Source: Viola odorata
Taxonomy: Eukaryota > Streptophyta > Magnoliopsida > Malpighiales > Violaceae
Length of the DNA stretch: 64,000 nt
Direction: 5' to 3'
Assembly (NCBI GenBank): GCA_963691705.1
Contig: OY829541.1
Coordinates: 41,743,661 to 41,807,660, forward strand
The translations under genes were made by a program, and so were the position numbers. The stretch's first letter is position 1, and every line of letters starts with the position of its first letter. Under the pieces are notes generated by a model. That model was not told where the DNA came from. It saw only the letters and a program-made list of their open reading frames with translations, and ran no database searches. This document shows, piece after piece, positions 42,062-53,623 of this stretch.

Positions 42062-43140
42062 TCAAATTCTAGAGTAATATAACTTCAAGCGAGCGATATT
42101 CCAAGAGTTGGATAAGGGTATACCATCGAGTGTCTCCAGATGATAGGCTCCTTTCCCGACAACGTGGGTGACGCGATATGGTCCATCCCAGTTTGGACTG
42201 AGTTTTCCCATACGTTGCCCTGCCGCTCGCTTGTCTCTGAGCACCAGGTCACCGGGCTTCAGCAACCGTTCTTTGACGCGCCTGTTATGATAACGGGCCA
42301 TCTTTTGTTTGTAATGCTGCGTTTTCAGAAGGATTTCCTCTCGGACTTCTGGTAACGCGTCCAGGTTAGCTCTTAACCTTTCCTCATTCAGTTCCTCCCG
42401 AAAATGAGCTACCCGTAGACTCATGGACCCAATTTCCACCGGTGTAACGGCTTCGGTCCCGAAGGCCAACACGAAAGGTATTTCTCCGGTGGTAGTCTTA
42501 ACAGTCATGCGATATGCCCACATCACGTACGGTAGCTCATCAGCCCATTTCTTTTTAGACCCTTCCAAGTTTTTCTTGATGCCGCTAAGGATGCTCCGAT
42601 TGGTTACTTCCGCCTGTCCATTAGTTTGCGGATGAGCCACGGAGGAAAAGCGTTGCTCGATTCCAAATTCTGAGCACTGGTCTTTAAAGAACTGGCTGGT
42701 GAACTGCGTTCCGTTATTGCTAACAAGGATACGAGGTACGCCAAACCTCATGATAACTTGATGTTTGAAAAAACGCCAAGTTTTTTCTGCCGTGATTGTG
42801 GCGACCGCTTCAGCTTCCGCCCACTTAGTGAAATAGTCTACCGCCACTATTACAAATTTCAGTTGAGACCTTGCCTTTGGGAATGGACCTAGGATATCGA
42901 TCCCCCATTTGGCAAAAGGACAAGGGGCGATAATTTCAGATATTTCAGTGGCAGGTCGCCGAGGAATTTTGGCAAACTCCTGGCACTTAGGACAAGTCTG
43001 CACATAGTCGTGGCAATCTCTTCGGATGGTGGGCCAGTAGAATCCGGATCGAAAGACCTAGGCTGCCAGGGTACCGCCTGACACATGCATACCACATACC
43101 CCTTCATAGATTTCGCGCAAGGTGTGAAGACCTTCTTGCT
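42062..43140 (-). pseudogene. pol: Tat-2 integrase, catalytic Asp changed
   Basis: Open from 43003 to the natural stop at 42062 (313 residues), preceded by the HHCC zinc finger up to a TAG at 43058-43060. The zinc finger keeps Q-T-C-P-K-C-Q-E-F. The core has G-I-D-I-L-G-P-F for the first Asp and Q-A-E-V-T-N-R for the Glu. The second Asp motif, however, reads V-S-N-N-G-T-Q-F; Tat-1 has V-S-D-N-G-T-Q-F. The C-terminal tail reads W-D-G-P-Y-R-V-T. With Asp replaced by Asn the enzyme should not catalyse strand transfer, even if the TAG were read through. Confidence 0.9.
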
Positions 43141-44029
43141 CAGTTATGCATTTAGCGGCAGGGTGAGAAAAACACCTTCGGATTAGATCCCCGTCATAGT
43201 ATGTACAACGAGCTGCCTGTCTCAGTACCTTCTTCTTTTCAGCGGTATCCTGAGGTAGTTCCTCGTGTTTCAAGTATTTGATTACGGGAATTCGCCAGTC
43301 GCTTTCGCGTTCCTCCACGCATAAAGATGCTTGCTCTTCCATGAAGGATGGTACCGATAACTCTCGATAGTATACACCTTTGGGTATGGACGCTTCCGGA
43401 TTCGCAGCCGTTTTAGCTAGATTGTCGGCTTCAGTGTTTTCCTCCCTAGGGATATGCTCGAAGCTGACCTGCATGCCTTCCTTCTTTATTTCCAACAATT
43501 CTCGCTTTACTCTGGCGAGATATTGAATCATAATGGGTTCTCGGGCCTGAGAATGCCCCAAGACCTGGTCAATTATTAACTTGGAATCACCACAGATTTT
43601 TAGACGCAGGTCTCCTGTTCTTCCAGTATCGTGCCTCCCTTTAGAGGAAAGTCCTTTCCCTATTCTGAGCCCGGCTAGCAACGCCTCATATTCTGCCGCG
43701 TTATTAGATAACGGCTGTAGGATTCGAATGGCGTATCGTATTTGCATATCGTGCGGTCCATTTATAAAAATTCCAGCTCTGGCCAGCTCTTGGTTTTTAG
43801 CTCCATCCACATGGACGATCCAGAGGTCCGTGTAGGTTTCCGGGAATGGGAGATCCATGTCGCCCCATTCCGCTTCAGGTACACCGTCCAAAGGATCCTC
43901 TGTAAAAGTGCATTCCGCTATGAAATCAGCCAGGATCTGAGCTTTTACAGACGGTCGAGACTGATATCTCAATCCATATTGCTCTAGTTCAAGCGCCCAA
44001 ATCAACATTCTTCCGAAAGATTCAGGCTT
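43141..44029 (-). pseudogene. pol: Tat-2 second (archaeal-type) RNase H
   Basis: Open frame from 44008. The acidic residues of RNase H are in order: H-V-D-G-A-K-N, A-A-E-Y-E-A-L, C-G-D-S-K-L and T-E-A-D-N-L-A-K. The domain itself looks intact. It is cut off from RT by the TGA at 44030 and from the end of the integrase zinc finger by TAG 43058. It is the same second RNase H as in Tat-1 (8821-9707). Confidence 0.87.
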
Positions 44030-45250
44030 TCAAAATATTCTTTTTAGAGGCTGGTCCGTGAGCACGATGACGGAATAGGACTGAAAATATCGATCCATTT
44101 TGCGGGTAGCTTGTACAAGAGTGAACGCTATCTTTTCAATTCGGGCGTATCGCAACTCCGCATCCTTCAGGACGTGGCTCACAAAATAGACCGGGCGATG
44201 AGAGTGGTTATCGTCACGAACGAGGACGACACTGACCACTTCATCCGCAACGCCAAGATACAAATACAAAGTATCGCCTACTTCAGGTCTCGTCAATAGT
44301 AAGTCAGACGATAGGTAATCTTTTAGGCCGATAAACGCTTCCTCACATTCTGGGGTCCACCCGAACGAGGCTTTCTTGCGTATGACTTTGAAAAAAGGGA
44401 GACACTTTTCTCCTTGCTTGGAAATGAATCGTCCAAGGGCAATGACCCGCCCTGTTAACCTTTGCACCTCCTTGATGGTTCTTGGCGATATCATGTCCTG
44501 TATGGCCTTAACCTTTGAGGGATTAGGCAGGATGCCTTTTCGGCTGACCACGTAGCCCAAGAATTTTCCTGTCTGAAATGCAAACATGCATTTTCGGGGA
44601 TTTAGCTTCATGCGATACTTTTTCATCACGTCAAAGACTTCTTTTAAGTCTCGTAGGTGATCTTGAAAGCTCGCACTCTTCACCAAAATATCATCAACAT
44701 ATGTTTCCACATTCCTCCCTATTTGTTCTTCGAATATCTTATTGGCCATACGTTGGAAAGTAGCCCCGACGTTCTTCAGCCCGAACGGCATCGCCGTATA
44801 ACAATAGGTGGCCTTTGGAGTGAGAAACGCAGTCTTTTCTTCATCTTCCAGGGCCATGGGAATCTGGTGATATCCCGAGTTGGCGTCCAATGAGCTTAGA
44901 TAAGCGTATCCTGCGGTCTGATCAACTAACTGATCTATGCGAGGAAGCGGGTAACAATCCTTAGGGAAGGCATCATTTAAATCTGTGAAGTCGATGCACA
45001 TGCGCCAATCCCCATTGGGCTTAGGAACAAGGACAGGGTTCGCTAGCCAGGTGGGATATTGAACTTCGCGGATAAACCCTGCGTCAAGGAGCTTTGCTAC
45101 TTCCTTATCTACAGCTAACGCCTTTTCATTAGAGAACGCGCGTCGCTTTTGCTGTACTGGCCTGGCATCTGGGTCCACATTGAGACGATGTTCGGCTATT
45201 TCCCGCGATATACCTGGCATATCGGAGGGTTTCCACGCGAAATCTCCTTG
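44030..45250 (-). pseudogene. pol: Tat-2 reverse transcriptase and first RNase H
   Basis: 396 open codons starting M-P-G-I-S-R-E-I-A-E-H. RT motifs: C-I-D-F-T-D-L-N, L-D-A-N-S-G-Y-H-Q-I, M-P-F-G-L-K-N-V and Y-V-D-D. The attached first RNase H ends P-L-K-R-I-F, followed by TGA 44030-44032, identical in position to Tat-1. It is out of frame with the Gag-protease ORF because of one extra base near 45250-45262 (GACATTTTATTC against GATATTTGTTC in Tat-1). Otherwise the RT appears complete. Confidence 0.9.
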
Positions 45251-47360
45251 ACATTTTATTCAACAGCCGGGCCAGCTGATGGTTTTCCGCTGGGCTGAGT
45301 TTTTCACTGATCAGGAAACTTGCTTCCTCTATACCAATTGCCGGAATGGGTACCATTTTGTCTAGAGGTTGAGCACGCTTCTCATCACTCTGCTCATAGG
45401 GATCCGCTGCTATACATACGTATCTATCGCAGCTTCTTTGAGTCATGAGAGAGTAGCATTCCGCCGCCAGCTTTTGATCGCCTTTTACTGATACTACCCC
45501 ATCCCAGGAGGGGTATTTCATCTTTAAATGCTTCTGAGATATCACCACTCCAAAGCGGTTGAGGAAAGGTCGCCCGAGCAAGACATTGTAAGGCAGATTC
45601 AGATCCACGACAAGGAACAACAGGTTCTCTGATCGCTTGTAGGTGTCTTCTCGGAAATATATGGGCAAAGTAATTACCCCCGTGACAGGGATTGGAACCC
45701 CATCAACGCCGACTATAGGCCGTTTGCTCGGTGTTAATTCATTGTCAGGCCGTTTCATGAGATTGTAAGCTTCCAGCGAAAAGAGGTTCACTGCACTCCC
45801 GTTATCTATAAGAGTTCTTCTGATTCCATGACTGGCGATGACGGGCGTAACCACCAATGCATCGTTGTGCGGATAGACGACGCCTTTCTCGTCCTCTTCG
45901 GAAAAGGATAATACCATTCGATCCAATATGCCTATCGCCTCTCCTTTTTTCGTAATGCCATCACGTGTGCGTTTATCTCTTTTCGCGGCTGCCAGTTGTT
46001 CTGATTCGTCCATATAAGGGGTTCCTCCCGCAATAATGTTAATCATAGGAATATATTCGTCATCAACTGCGAGAGTTTCCCTATCTTTGCCTCTGGGAGC
46101 ATCATCTTTTTGCGGAACGCGTGGAGGAACTGGTGGTTCGTCTACTGTCCTTTTCATAAGATTATTTCTGGCATCTTCTCTTATTTGGGTAGCAAATTCT
46201 CCCAAATATCCTTCTTCTACCAAGCGTTCTATCGCCGATCTTAACTCCCTGCACGCTTCTGTGGAATGGCCCCTGGCTTTGTGGAATTTACAGTAAGCAT
46301 TTTCCCTCCTTCCTAGAAGCACTTCTGGTTTCGTAGGCGCGGGGTAGTGGATGGGAAGATTTCGCTGTTCCGCTATCGCCAAAATCTCGGCCCTTGGTAC
46401 GTTAAGAGAAGGAAAATCTGGGTCGTACGTCCGACTCTTGTGAGAATCCCCGTGACATCGAGAGGGGGAACCACCGGTTTTTCCTTTTGAAAAATAACCC
46501 TTCTGTTTGTGGGAGGCCTTAGGGATATGGTCTTTCCTCCTGGCGTAATCGTCAATAAAATGGTCGTCAGGTAGTGGCTTCGTGGGAGCGGTAGTAATCT
46601 GAGATGTCCCATGTGACGCATCATACGTCTTATCTCTATTTTCTTCCTCTTCCATTTTTGCGTAATTGTGGGCTTTAAGCCTTAACGCATCTAAAGTCAC
46701 TCGAGGATCCACCATGAGCGCGTCTTTCAGCTTTCCATAGCGGCAGTTCCTTTTCAGAGCTTCTATAGCAAAATCAATGGTAACGCCCGGCGTTAAGGAC
46801 ATTTCCAAATCGAAGCGACTAAGAAACTCCTTCAAGGTTTCTTGAGGCCTTCGTTGTATGTCAAATAACGCGGCGGCAGATTTCCTGATTGAAATTGCCG
46901 TGCTAAATCTGCTCCGGAATTTAGATTCTAATTGCGAGAAATTATTAATGGATCCACTAGAGAGACCCTCAAACCAAAGACGAGCCACTCCCGATAATGT
47001 CATAACAAATATTTGGCATAACGCCGCATCACTGTGGGTCTGAAACTGAACAAAATCCTTCACTTTATTAATGTGCGAGATGGGATCCTTGGTGCCATCA
47101 TAAACATCAGTGGGAAGCTTCAGGCGCCGGCTGACCCTGTGACGCCTTATACGACGGCTAAATGGGTGGCCCGATGTATCATCAAGAATTTCACGTGCCT
47201 GACGCGGAGGAGACATTTCGCCCTGACGCCCCCTATTTCTTGGTCCTGGCGTAGGATGTCGTCTAGGAGATCGACTGCGGCTCCTGTTCGAGCGACTTCG
47301 ATACCTTCGACTACTGGATCTTTCACTGTACTCGGGAGACAGACTTCTGTTGGCTCCTTC
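45251..47360 (-). CDS. gag: Tat-2 Gag (main part) and protease
   Basis: Open for 695 codons from the methionine at 47216 and in frame upstream to the insertion point at 47360. Just upstream of that methionine is an Arg/Ser-rich stretch. Gag domain: about residues 55-190 (F-V-M-T-L-S-G-V-A-R-L-W-F-E-G). The zinc motif, Y-C-K-F-H-K-A-R-G-H-S-T-E-A-C, starts near residue 306. Protease: L-I-D-N-G-S-A-V-N-L-F near residue 468, then L-L-G-R-P-F-L-N. Beyond the inserted base near 45255 the ORF runs into nonsense sequence to 45129. The nested element separates it from the N-terminus at 53011-53442. Confidence 0.88.
47356..47360. other. Target site duplication CCTTC, left copy
   Basis: CCTTC stands before the first LTR and again at 52961-52965 after the third. 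Confidence 0.88.
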
Positions 47361-48281
47361 TGATATGATCCTGACCCCCTTTGAAGACTTCCCAAGTCAT
47401 TCCATGGCAAGGGAAGATGACCCGAGTGTTAGCCTAGCCCATTCTGCACAAAAAGAGGCTTTTCCGGCCAAAGAAGAACCATTAGCGTGATTACGAATCA
47501 TCATGAGCATCTGGACAAGCAAATGGAATCCGATTTGAGTGATCAGAGGCTTGATGGAAACTTCAAGATCTTAGCTTTCATTTGGGACAAGTTTCAGATC
47601 AATCTGACGGGTGGATCAAACGTTATGCTCGTTGACATTTTAGCGTACGGTTCTTGGCGTGATCACGGTAAGGAAAAGTAGGCAAACGTGATCACGGTTA
47701 GCCCTAACCGTGAATCACGCTACCTTCGGGTTTGGTGACCGAATGTTGTCTTCCAAGGACATTTTCAGGGTCATTTTTGTAATAGTGTAGGCTTATTGTA
47801 ACTTAGTATAAATAGTTCTTTTCTTCTATTTTGTAAGTAGCTTTGGATGATGAATGAATGTTAAGTGAGAACACTCCTTCCTCATTCATTCATCCGGGGC
47901 TCCATCTTGGGGCTTGCCTTGGTCTTGGATCGCCATGGCTTGAGTCAAGTAAAAAGAACAAGAATCCTTTAAATGTGTAATCTGTTATTACTTCCATTTG
48001 TGTGAGCAATGAACCCGAATTTGAGTGTGTTTATGTTCTTGAACAATCTGCCCGTGTTCAAGCTGTTCAACAATCCGAACTCAAGTTCAATCGTTCGTTG
48101 TTCAATCATCCCTCCCGTCTCCCACCGCCTTCTTAATCCGGGTATTTATCTTCCAATTTCCGCTGTGTCTCCATGTGTTTTCCTACTGTTTTGTGGTCGT
48201 TTGTGTGTACAAATCTAGAGCTAGATCCTCCCTTTGGTTGCATATCATTCGACCCTCACACCCGGGGGCCGGATCATATCA
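47361..48281 (+). repeat. LTR1 of the non-autonomous array (921 bp)
   Basis: Starts TGATATGATCC and ends GGATCATATCA, perfect 11-base inverted termini. TATAAATAG at 47817-47825 is the likely promoter. A hairpin (CGTGATCACGGTTAG against CTAACCGTGAATCACG) is at 47687-47719. Confidence 0.94.
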
Positions 48282-49688
48282 AGTGGTAGCGAAGCTTTTG
48301 GGCTCTTGGGTTTGTAAATCTGTCCTTGTTTGTGTCTTGTTGTTGAGATGATTTTTTTTGTCCGAAAATCATCTTGATTTTTCTTCAGTTTGTTTGTTGG
48401 AATTGTTTCACTTGAGATTTGTTTCGGCCACAACTCGAGCCCTACAGAATCGCCGACCGAGGCAGTTAGGTTCGTTTTTGTGTTCTTGAGTTGTTTCAGT
48501 TCTTGTGATTGTTGTTGTGTCACACTTGATGACATGTTCCGGCCACGAAAATGGGTCTTGACAGAATCGCCGGAGGAGGCAGTCAAGGTTCATTCTCGTG
48601 TTCTTCGTGTTCTTGAGTTGTTCATGTTAGTTTGTGTTTCTTTCCGAAAAGTGTCAAGTTTCTGTCCGAAATTACCAAAAATCCAAAGTGTCAAACTTGG
48701 TTGTGTGTCTTCTTATTTGTCTTGTGAAAATTTCGTGCATGTTTGGCCATCCTAGCCGAAGATGTGCAAAATTTTTATTTTCGTGTTCTTCGTGTTCATC
48801 TTGTGTTTTCGTTTCCAAGAGTCGTTCCTCTTGTGCCTGATTTTCTGTCCGAAAATCAGTTTGTTGTGTCTGTTTCTTTTCTGTTTTGTACAAGTTGTAT
48901 CGCTCAGAACATTCTAAATTTTTGTATGCTTAAACTTCAGTCTGTGTGGAACAACTTTCGTTTTTGTGTCGACTGTAATCTCGGTGAAATTTATATACTT
49001 TTTGGCTTCCAAAGAAACGTGTGCAGATTTTTCCGAGAAAAACAGTTTCTGTGTTTGAGTCTGTTTCCAGCAATTTTCCCGTGGGAATAATCTTGTCCTT
49101 CCTTCGTGAAAGTTGTAGTTCTGTGTCTTAGGAGTCTTTCTGTCAATTTTCGTAATGTTTAGCCTTCGTTTGCTATTTTTGTTGAGTTTTTTTCGGAAGT
49201 CTGTCAAGAGCATCTTGGTGTTCTTGGTGTTCTTGGTGTTCTTCATGTTCTTCTTGTGTTCTTCATATGTTCATCTTGTTCTTGAGTTTTTTCTTTTGAT
49301 CCATCTGAGTTTGGATGGTCAAAAGTCTTTGTTTCCCCTTTGTTTATTCTTTCTTTGTGAATAAACAATCTTTCTTTTGGTGTAGCCGGTCATCAAAGTC
49401 CATGGTGTGGACAACAAAGTCAAGTGTCCTTCCTTGCCATTAATTGGTAGCAAGACTTTCCTCACCTAACCTCTTGACTTGAGGAAAATTTTTCCGAATT
49501 ATTGAGTGTAAACACGAGTGAATTTTGGTACGAACAAAATTTTTTGCGAGAGTTTTAAACACCGAGTGTAAACACGTGAGCGAGTGTTTTTAACTAAGGC
49601 AAATATCTATATATATATATCGTTTCTTTATTTTACAGAAAATAAAAAGCAAGGATTCGAGGACGAATCCTTTCGAAGGGAAAGGGCT
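48282..49688 (+). other. Internal region 1 (primer site 48284-48295, purine tract 49675-49686)
   Basis: TGGTAGCGAAGC resembles the initiator-Met-tRNA site TGGTATCAGAGC (9 of 12). Purine tract GAAGGGAAAGGG. Short ORFs (up to 121 codons) are shared with internal region 2 but show no protein features. Near 49213-49240 three copies of TTGGTGTTC; region 2 has four. Confidence 0.85.
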
Positions 49689-50609
49689 TGATATGATCCT
49701 AACCCCCTTTGAAGACTTCCCAAGTCATTCCATGGCAAGGGAAGATGACCCGAGTGTTAGCCTAGCCCATGCTGCACAAAAAGAGGCTTTTCCGGCCAAA
49801 GAAGAATCATTAGCGTGATTACCAATCATCATGAGCATCTGGACAAGCAAATGGAATCCGATTTGAGTGATCAGAGGCTTGATGGAAACTTCAAGATCTT
49901 AGCTTTCATTTGGGACAAGTTTCAGATCAATCTGACAGGTGGATCAAAAGTTATGCTCGTTGACATTTTAGCGTACGGTTCTTGGCGTGATCACGGTAAG
50001 GAAAAGTAGGCAAACGTGATCACGGTTAGCCCTAACCATGAATCACGCTACCTTCGGGTTTGGTGACCGAATGTTGTCTTCCAAGGACATTTTCAGGGTC
50101 ATTTTTGTAATAGTGTAGGCTTATTGTAACTTAGTATAAATAGTTCTTTTCTTCTATTTTGTAAGTAGCTTTGGATGATGAATGAATGTTAAGTGAGAAC
50201 ACTCCTTCCTCATTCATTCATCCGGGGCTCCATCTTGGGGCTTGCCTTGGTCTTGGATCGCCATGGCTTGAGTCAAGTAAAAAGAACAAGAATCCTTTAA
50301 ATGTGTAATCTGTTATTACTTCCATTTGTGTGAGCAATGAACCCGAATTTGAGTGTGTTTATGTTCTTGAACAATCTGCCCGTGTTCAAGCTGTTCAACA
50401 ATCCGAACTCAAGTTCAATCGTTCGTTGTTCAATCATCCCTCCCGTCTCCCACCGCCTTCTTAATCCGGGTATTTATCTTCCAATTTCCGCTGCGTCTCC
50501 ATGTGTTTTCCTACTGTTTTGTGGTCGTTTGTGTGTACAAATCTAGAGCTAGATCCTCCCTTTGGTTGCATATCATTCGACCCTCACACCCGGGGGCCGG
50601 ATCATATCA
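49689..50609 (+). repeat. LTR2 of the non-autonomous array (921 bp)
   Basis: Same length and ends as LTR1, with about eight substitutions between them by eye. Confidence 0.94.
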
Positions 50610-52017
50610 AGTGGTAGCGAAGCTTTTGGGCTCTTGGGTTTGTAAATCTGTCCTTGTTTGTGTCTTGTTGTTGAGATGATTTTTTTGTCCGAAAATCATC
50701 TTGATTTTTCTTGAGTTTGTTTGTTGGAATTGTTTCACTTGAGATTTGTTTCGGCCACAACTCGAGCCCTACAGAATCGCCGACCGAGGCAGTTAGGTTC
50801 GTTTTTGTGTTCTTGAGTTGTTTCAGTTCTTGTGATTGTTGTTGTGTCACACTTGATGACATGTTCCGGCCACGAAAATGGGTCTTGACAGAATCGCCGG
50901 CGGAGGCAGTCAAGGTTCATTCTCGTGTTCTTCGTGTTCTTGAGTTGTTCATGTTAGTTTGTGTTTCTTTCCGAAAAGTGTCAAGTTTCTGTCCGAAATT
51001 ACCAAAAATCCAAAGTGTCAAACTTGGTTGTGTGTCTTCTTATTTGTCTTGTGAAAATTTCGTGCATGTTTGGCCATCCTAGCCGAAGGTGTGCAAAATT
51101 TTTATTTTTGTGTTCTTCGTGTTCATCTTGTGTTTTCGTTTCCAAGAGTCGTTCCTCTTGTGCCTGATTTTCTGTCCGAAAATCAGTTTGTTATGTCTGT
51201 TTCTTTTCTGTTTTGTACGAGTTGTATCGCTCAGAACATTCTAAATTTTTGTATGCTTAAACTTCAGTCTGTGTGGAACAACTTTCGTTTTTGTGTCGAC
51301 TGCAATCTCGGTGAAATTTATATACTTTTTGGCTTCCAAAGAAACGTGTGCAGATTTTTCCGAGAAAAACAGTTTCTGTGTTTGAGTCTGTTTCCAGCAA
51401 TTTTCCCGTGGGAATAATCTTGTCCTTCCTTCGTGAAAGTTGTAGTTCTGTGTCTTAGGAGTCTTTCTGTCAATTTTCGTAATGTTTAGCCTTCGTTTGC
51501 TATTTTTGTTGAGTTTTTTTCGGAAGTCTGTCAAGAGCATCTTGGTGTTCTTGGTGTTCTTGGTGTTCTTGGTGTTCTTCTTGTGTTCTTCATATGTTCA
51601 TCTTGTTCTTGAGTTTTTTCTTTTGATCCATCTGAGTTTGGATGGTCAAAAGTCTTTGTTTCCCCTTTGTTTATTCTTTCTTTGTGAATAAACAATCTTT
51701 CTTTTGGTGTAGCCGGTCATCAAAGTCCATGGTGTGGACAACAAAGTCAAGTGTCCTTCCTTGCCATTAATTGGTAGCAAGACTTTCCTCACCTAACCTC
51801 TTGACTTGAGGAAAATTTGACCGAATTATTGAGTGTAAACACGAGTGAATTTTGGTACGAACAAAATTTTTTGCGAGAGTTTTAAACACCGAGTGTAAAC
51901 ACGTGAGCGAGTGTTTTTAACTAACGCAAATATCTATATATATATATATCGTTTCTTTATTTTACAGAAAATAAAAAGCAAGGATTCGAGGACGAATCCT
52001 TTCGAAGGGAAAGGGCT
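50610..52017 (+). other. Internal region 2 (primer site 50612-50623, purine tract 52004-52015)
   Basis: Nearly identical to internal region 1. No gag or pol coding sequence. Confidence 0.85.
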
Positions 52018-52960
52018 TGATATGATCCTAACCCCCTTTGAAGACTTCCCAAGTCATTCCATGGCAAGGGAAGATGACCCGAGTGTTAGCCTAGCCCATG
52101 CTGCACAAAAAGAGGCTTTTCCGGCCAAAGAAGAACCATTAGCGTGATTACCAATCATCATGAGCATCTGGACAAGCAAATGGAATCCGATTTGAGTGAT
52201 CAGAGGCTTGATGGAAACTTCAAGATCTTAGCTTTCATTTGGGACAAGTTTCAGATCAATCTGACGGGTGGATCAAAAGTTATGCTCGTTGACATTTTAG
52301 CGTACGGTTCTTGGCGTGATCACGGTAAGGTCTAACCGTGATCACAGTAAGGAAAAGTAGGAAAACGTGATCACGGTTAGCCATAACCGTGAATCACGCT
52401 ACCTTCGGGTTTGGTGACCGAATGTTGTCTTCCAAGGACATTTTCAGGGTCATTTTTGTAATAGTGTAGGCTTATTGTAACTTAGTATAAATAGTTCTTT
52501 TCTTCTATTTTGTAAGTAGCTTTGGATGATGAATGAATGTTAAGTGAGAACACTCCTTCCTCATTCATTCATCCGGGGCTCCATCTTGGGGCTTGCCTTG
52601 GTCTTGGATCGCCATGGCTTGAGTCAAGTAAAAAGAACAAGAATCCTTTAAATGTGTAATCTGTTATTACTTCCATTTGTGTGAGCAATGAACCCGAATT
52701 TGAGTGTGTTTATGTTCTTGAACAATCTGCCCGTGTTCAAGCCGTTCAACAATCCGAACTCAAGTTCAATCGTTCGTTGTTCAATCATCCCTCCCGTCTC
52801 TCACCGCCTTCTTAATCCGGGTATTTATCTTCCAATTTCCGTTGCGTCTCCATGTGTTTTCCTACTGTTTTGTGGTCGTTTGTGTGTACAAATCTAGAGC
52901 TAGATCCTCCCTTTGGTTGCATATCATTCGATCCTCACACCCGAGGGCCGGATCATATCA
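52018..52960 (+). repeat. LTR3 of the non-autonomous array (943 bp)
   Basis: As LTR1 and LTR2 but 22 bases longer. The extra bases are at about 52330-52351 and add another GTGATCAC-type block next to the LTR hairpin. Confidence 0.93.
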
Positions 52961-52965
52961 CCTTC

Positions 52966-53442
52966 CCTCCGTCCGTCCCACCGGTTCCTAACCCCCACAA
53001 GCTGCCTGTCTCATTGCAGGAGGAGACCTTGCGGCATTTGCGGTACGTAAGCCTCTACTCTTCCTTGAGTAAACTGCTCAACTCTAATCGGGGGATTTCC
53101 CGCGGATAAAGGCATCTGGAGGTTTTCTGGAAACAACGGTGATATAGGTCGATCAGCGACAATAGATGGTGTAAACATGACGCGAGGAGGGAGACTAGAT
53201 CCAGAAGCACCAGACGTGGCTCTTGCAGCCATTTCCGTCAGATATTCCAGCCGAGAACGAAGGGCCGCTATTTCCATTGCAAAAGGATGTTCATGATTAA
53301 GCACAGATCCCCCAGAGAGAGGAGTGGAGAAATCAGACCCCGCTATCTGAGATGACAAGATGTCCGTCTGCGAGGAGGCCGGTCCCCCAGCAATTCCAAC
53401 CGAGAGGTCCAGAGATCCCAAAATAATTGGTTGTGTAGTCAT
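52966..53442 (-). pseudogene. gag: Tat-2 Gag N-terminus, one stop
   Basis: Starts at the ATG (minus strand, 53442; M-T-T-Q-P-I-I-L-G-S). The segment has H-P-F-A-M-E-I-A-A-L-R-S-R-L-E-Y-L-T and ends at TGA 53011-53013, after L-L-L-Q; CGA to TGA would explain it. After the nested element and one CCTTC are discounted (5605 bases), this frame is the same as that of 47216. So the insertion landed in gag, and the Gag start lies here. Tat-1 lacks this part. Confidence 0.8.
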
Positions 53443-53602
53443 AGAGAGATCGGCAGTAGCAAAAGGGAATAAACGTCTGCGGATTGAGAAAGGGATATTA
53501 GAGGATGACGATCAGATGGACTCCGATCCCGTGATCATGACCGTTCCAATCTTCCGACTAGATGGAGCTTGGCTATTAAGGACGCTCACTTAATATACCA
53601 AA

Positions 53603-53621
53603 GCTCTCAATGAAAGCACCA
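53603..53621 (-). other. Primer binding site of Tat-2
   Basis: Minus-strand TGGTGCTTTCATTGAGAGC, two bases after the LTR; conserved in Tat-1. tRNA not identified. Confidence 0.75.
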
Positions 53622-53623
53622 TT

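Larger units (their letters stand above)
47361..52960 (+). mobile_element. Non-autonomous LTR element as a three-LTR, two-internal tandem array
   Basis: Order: LTR1 47361-48281, internal 48282-49688, LTR2 49689-50609, internal 50610-52017, LTR3 52018-52960, with one CCTTC target duplication around the whole. A unit is about 3.25 kb. The internal regions (1407 and 1408 bp) have a primer binding site and a polypurine tract but no gag or pol. GGATTCGAGGACGAATCC just before the tract resembles the end of the internal region in chromovirus-type Ty3 elements, hinting at origin. It is inserted in Tat-2 gag on the opposite strand. Confidence 0.94.

Noticed and set aside
48390..49246. ORFs of 61-121 codons repeated in both internal regions of the tandem array
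   Set aside because: They are identical only because the regions are duplicated; composition is low-complexity (F, L, S, C or K, N, T) and no domain is visible.
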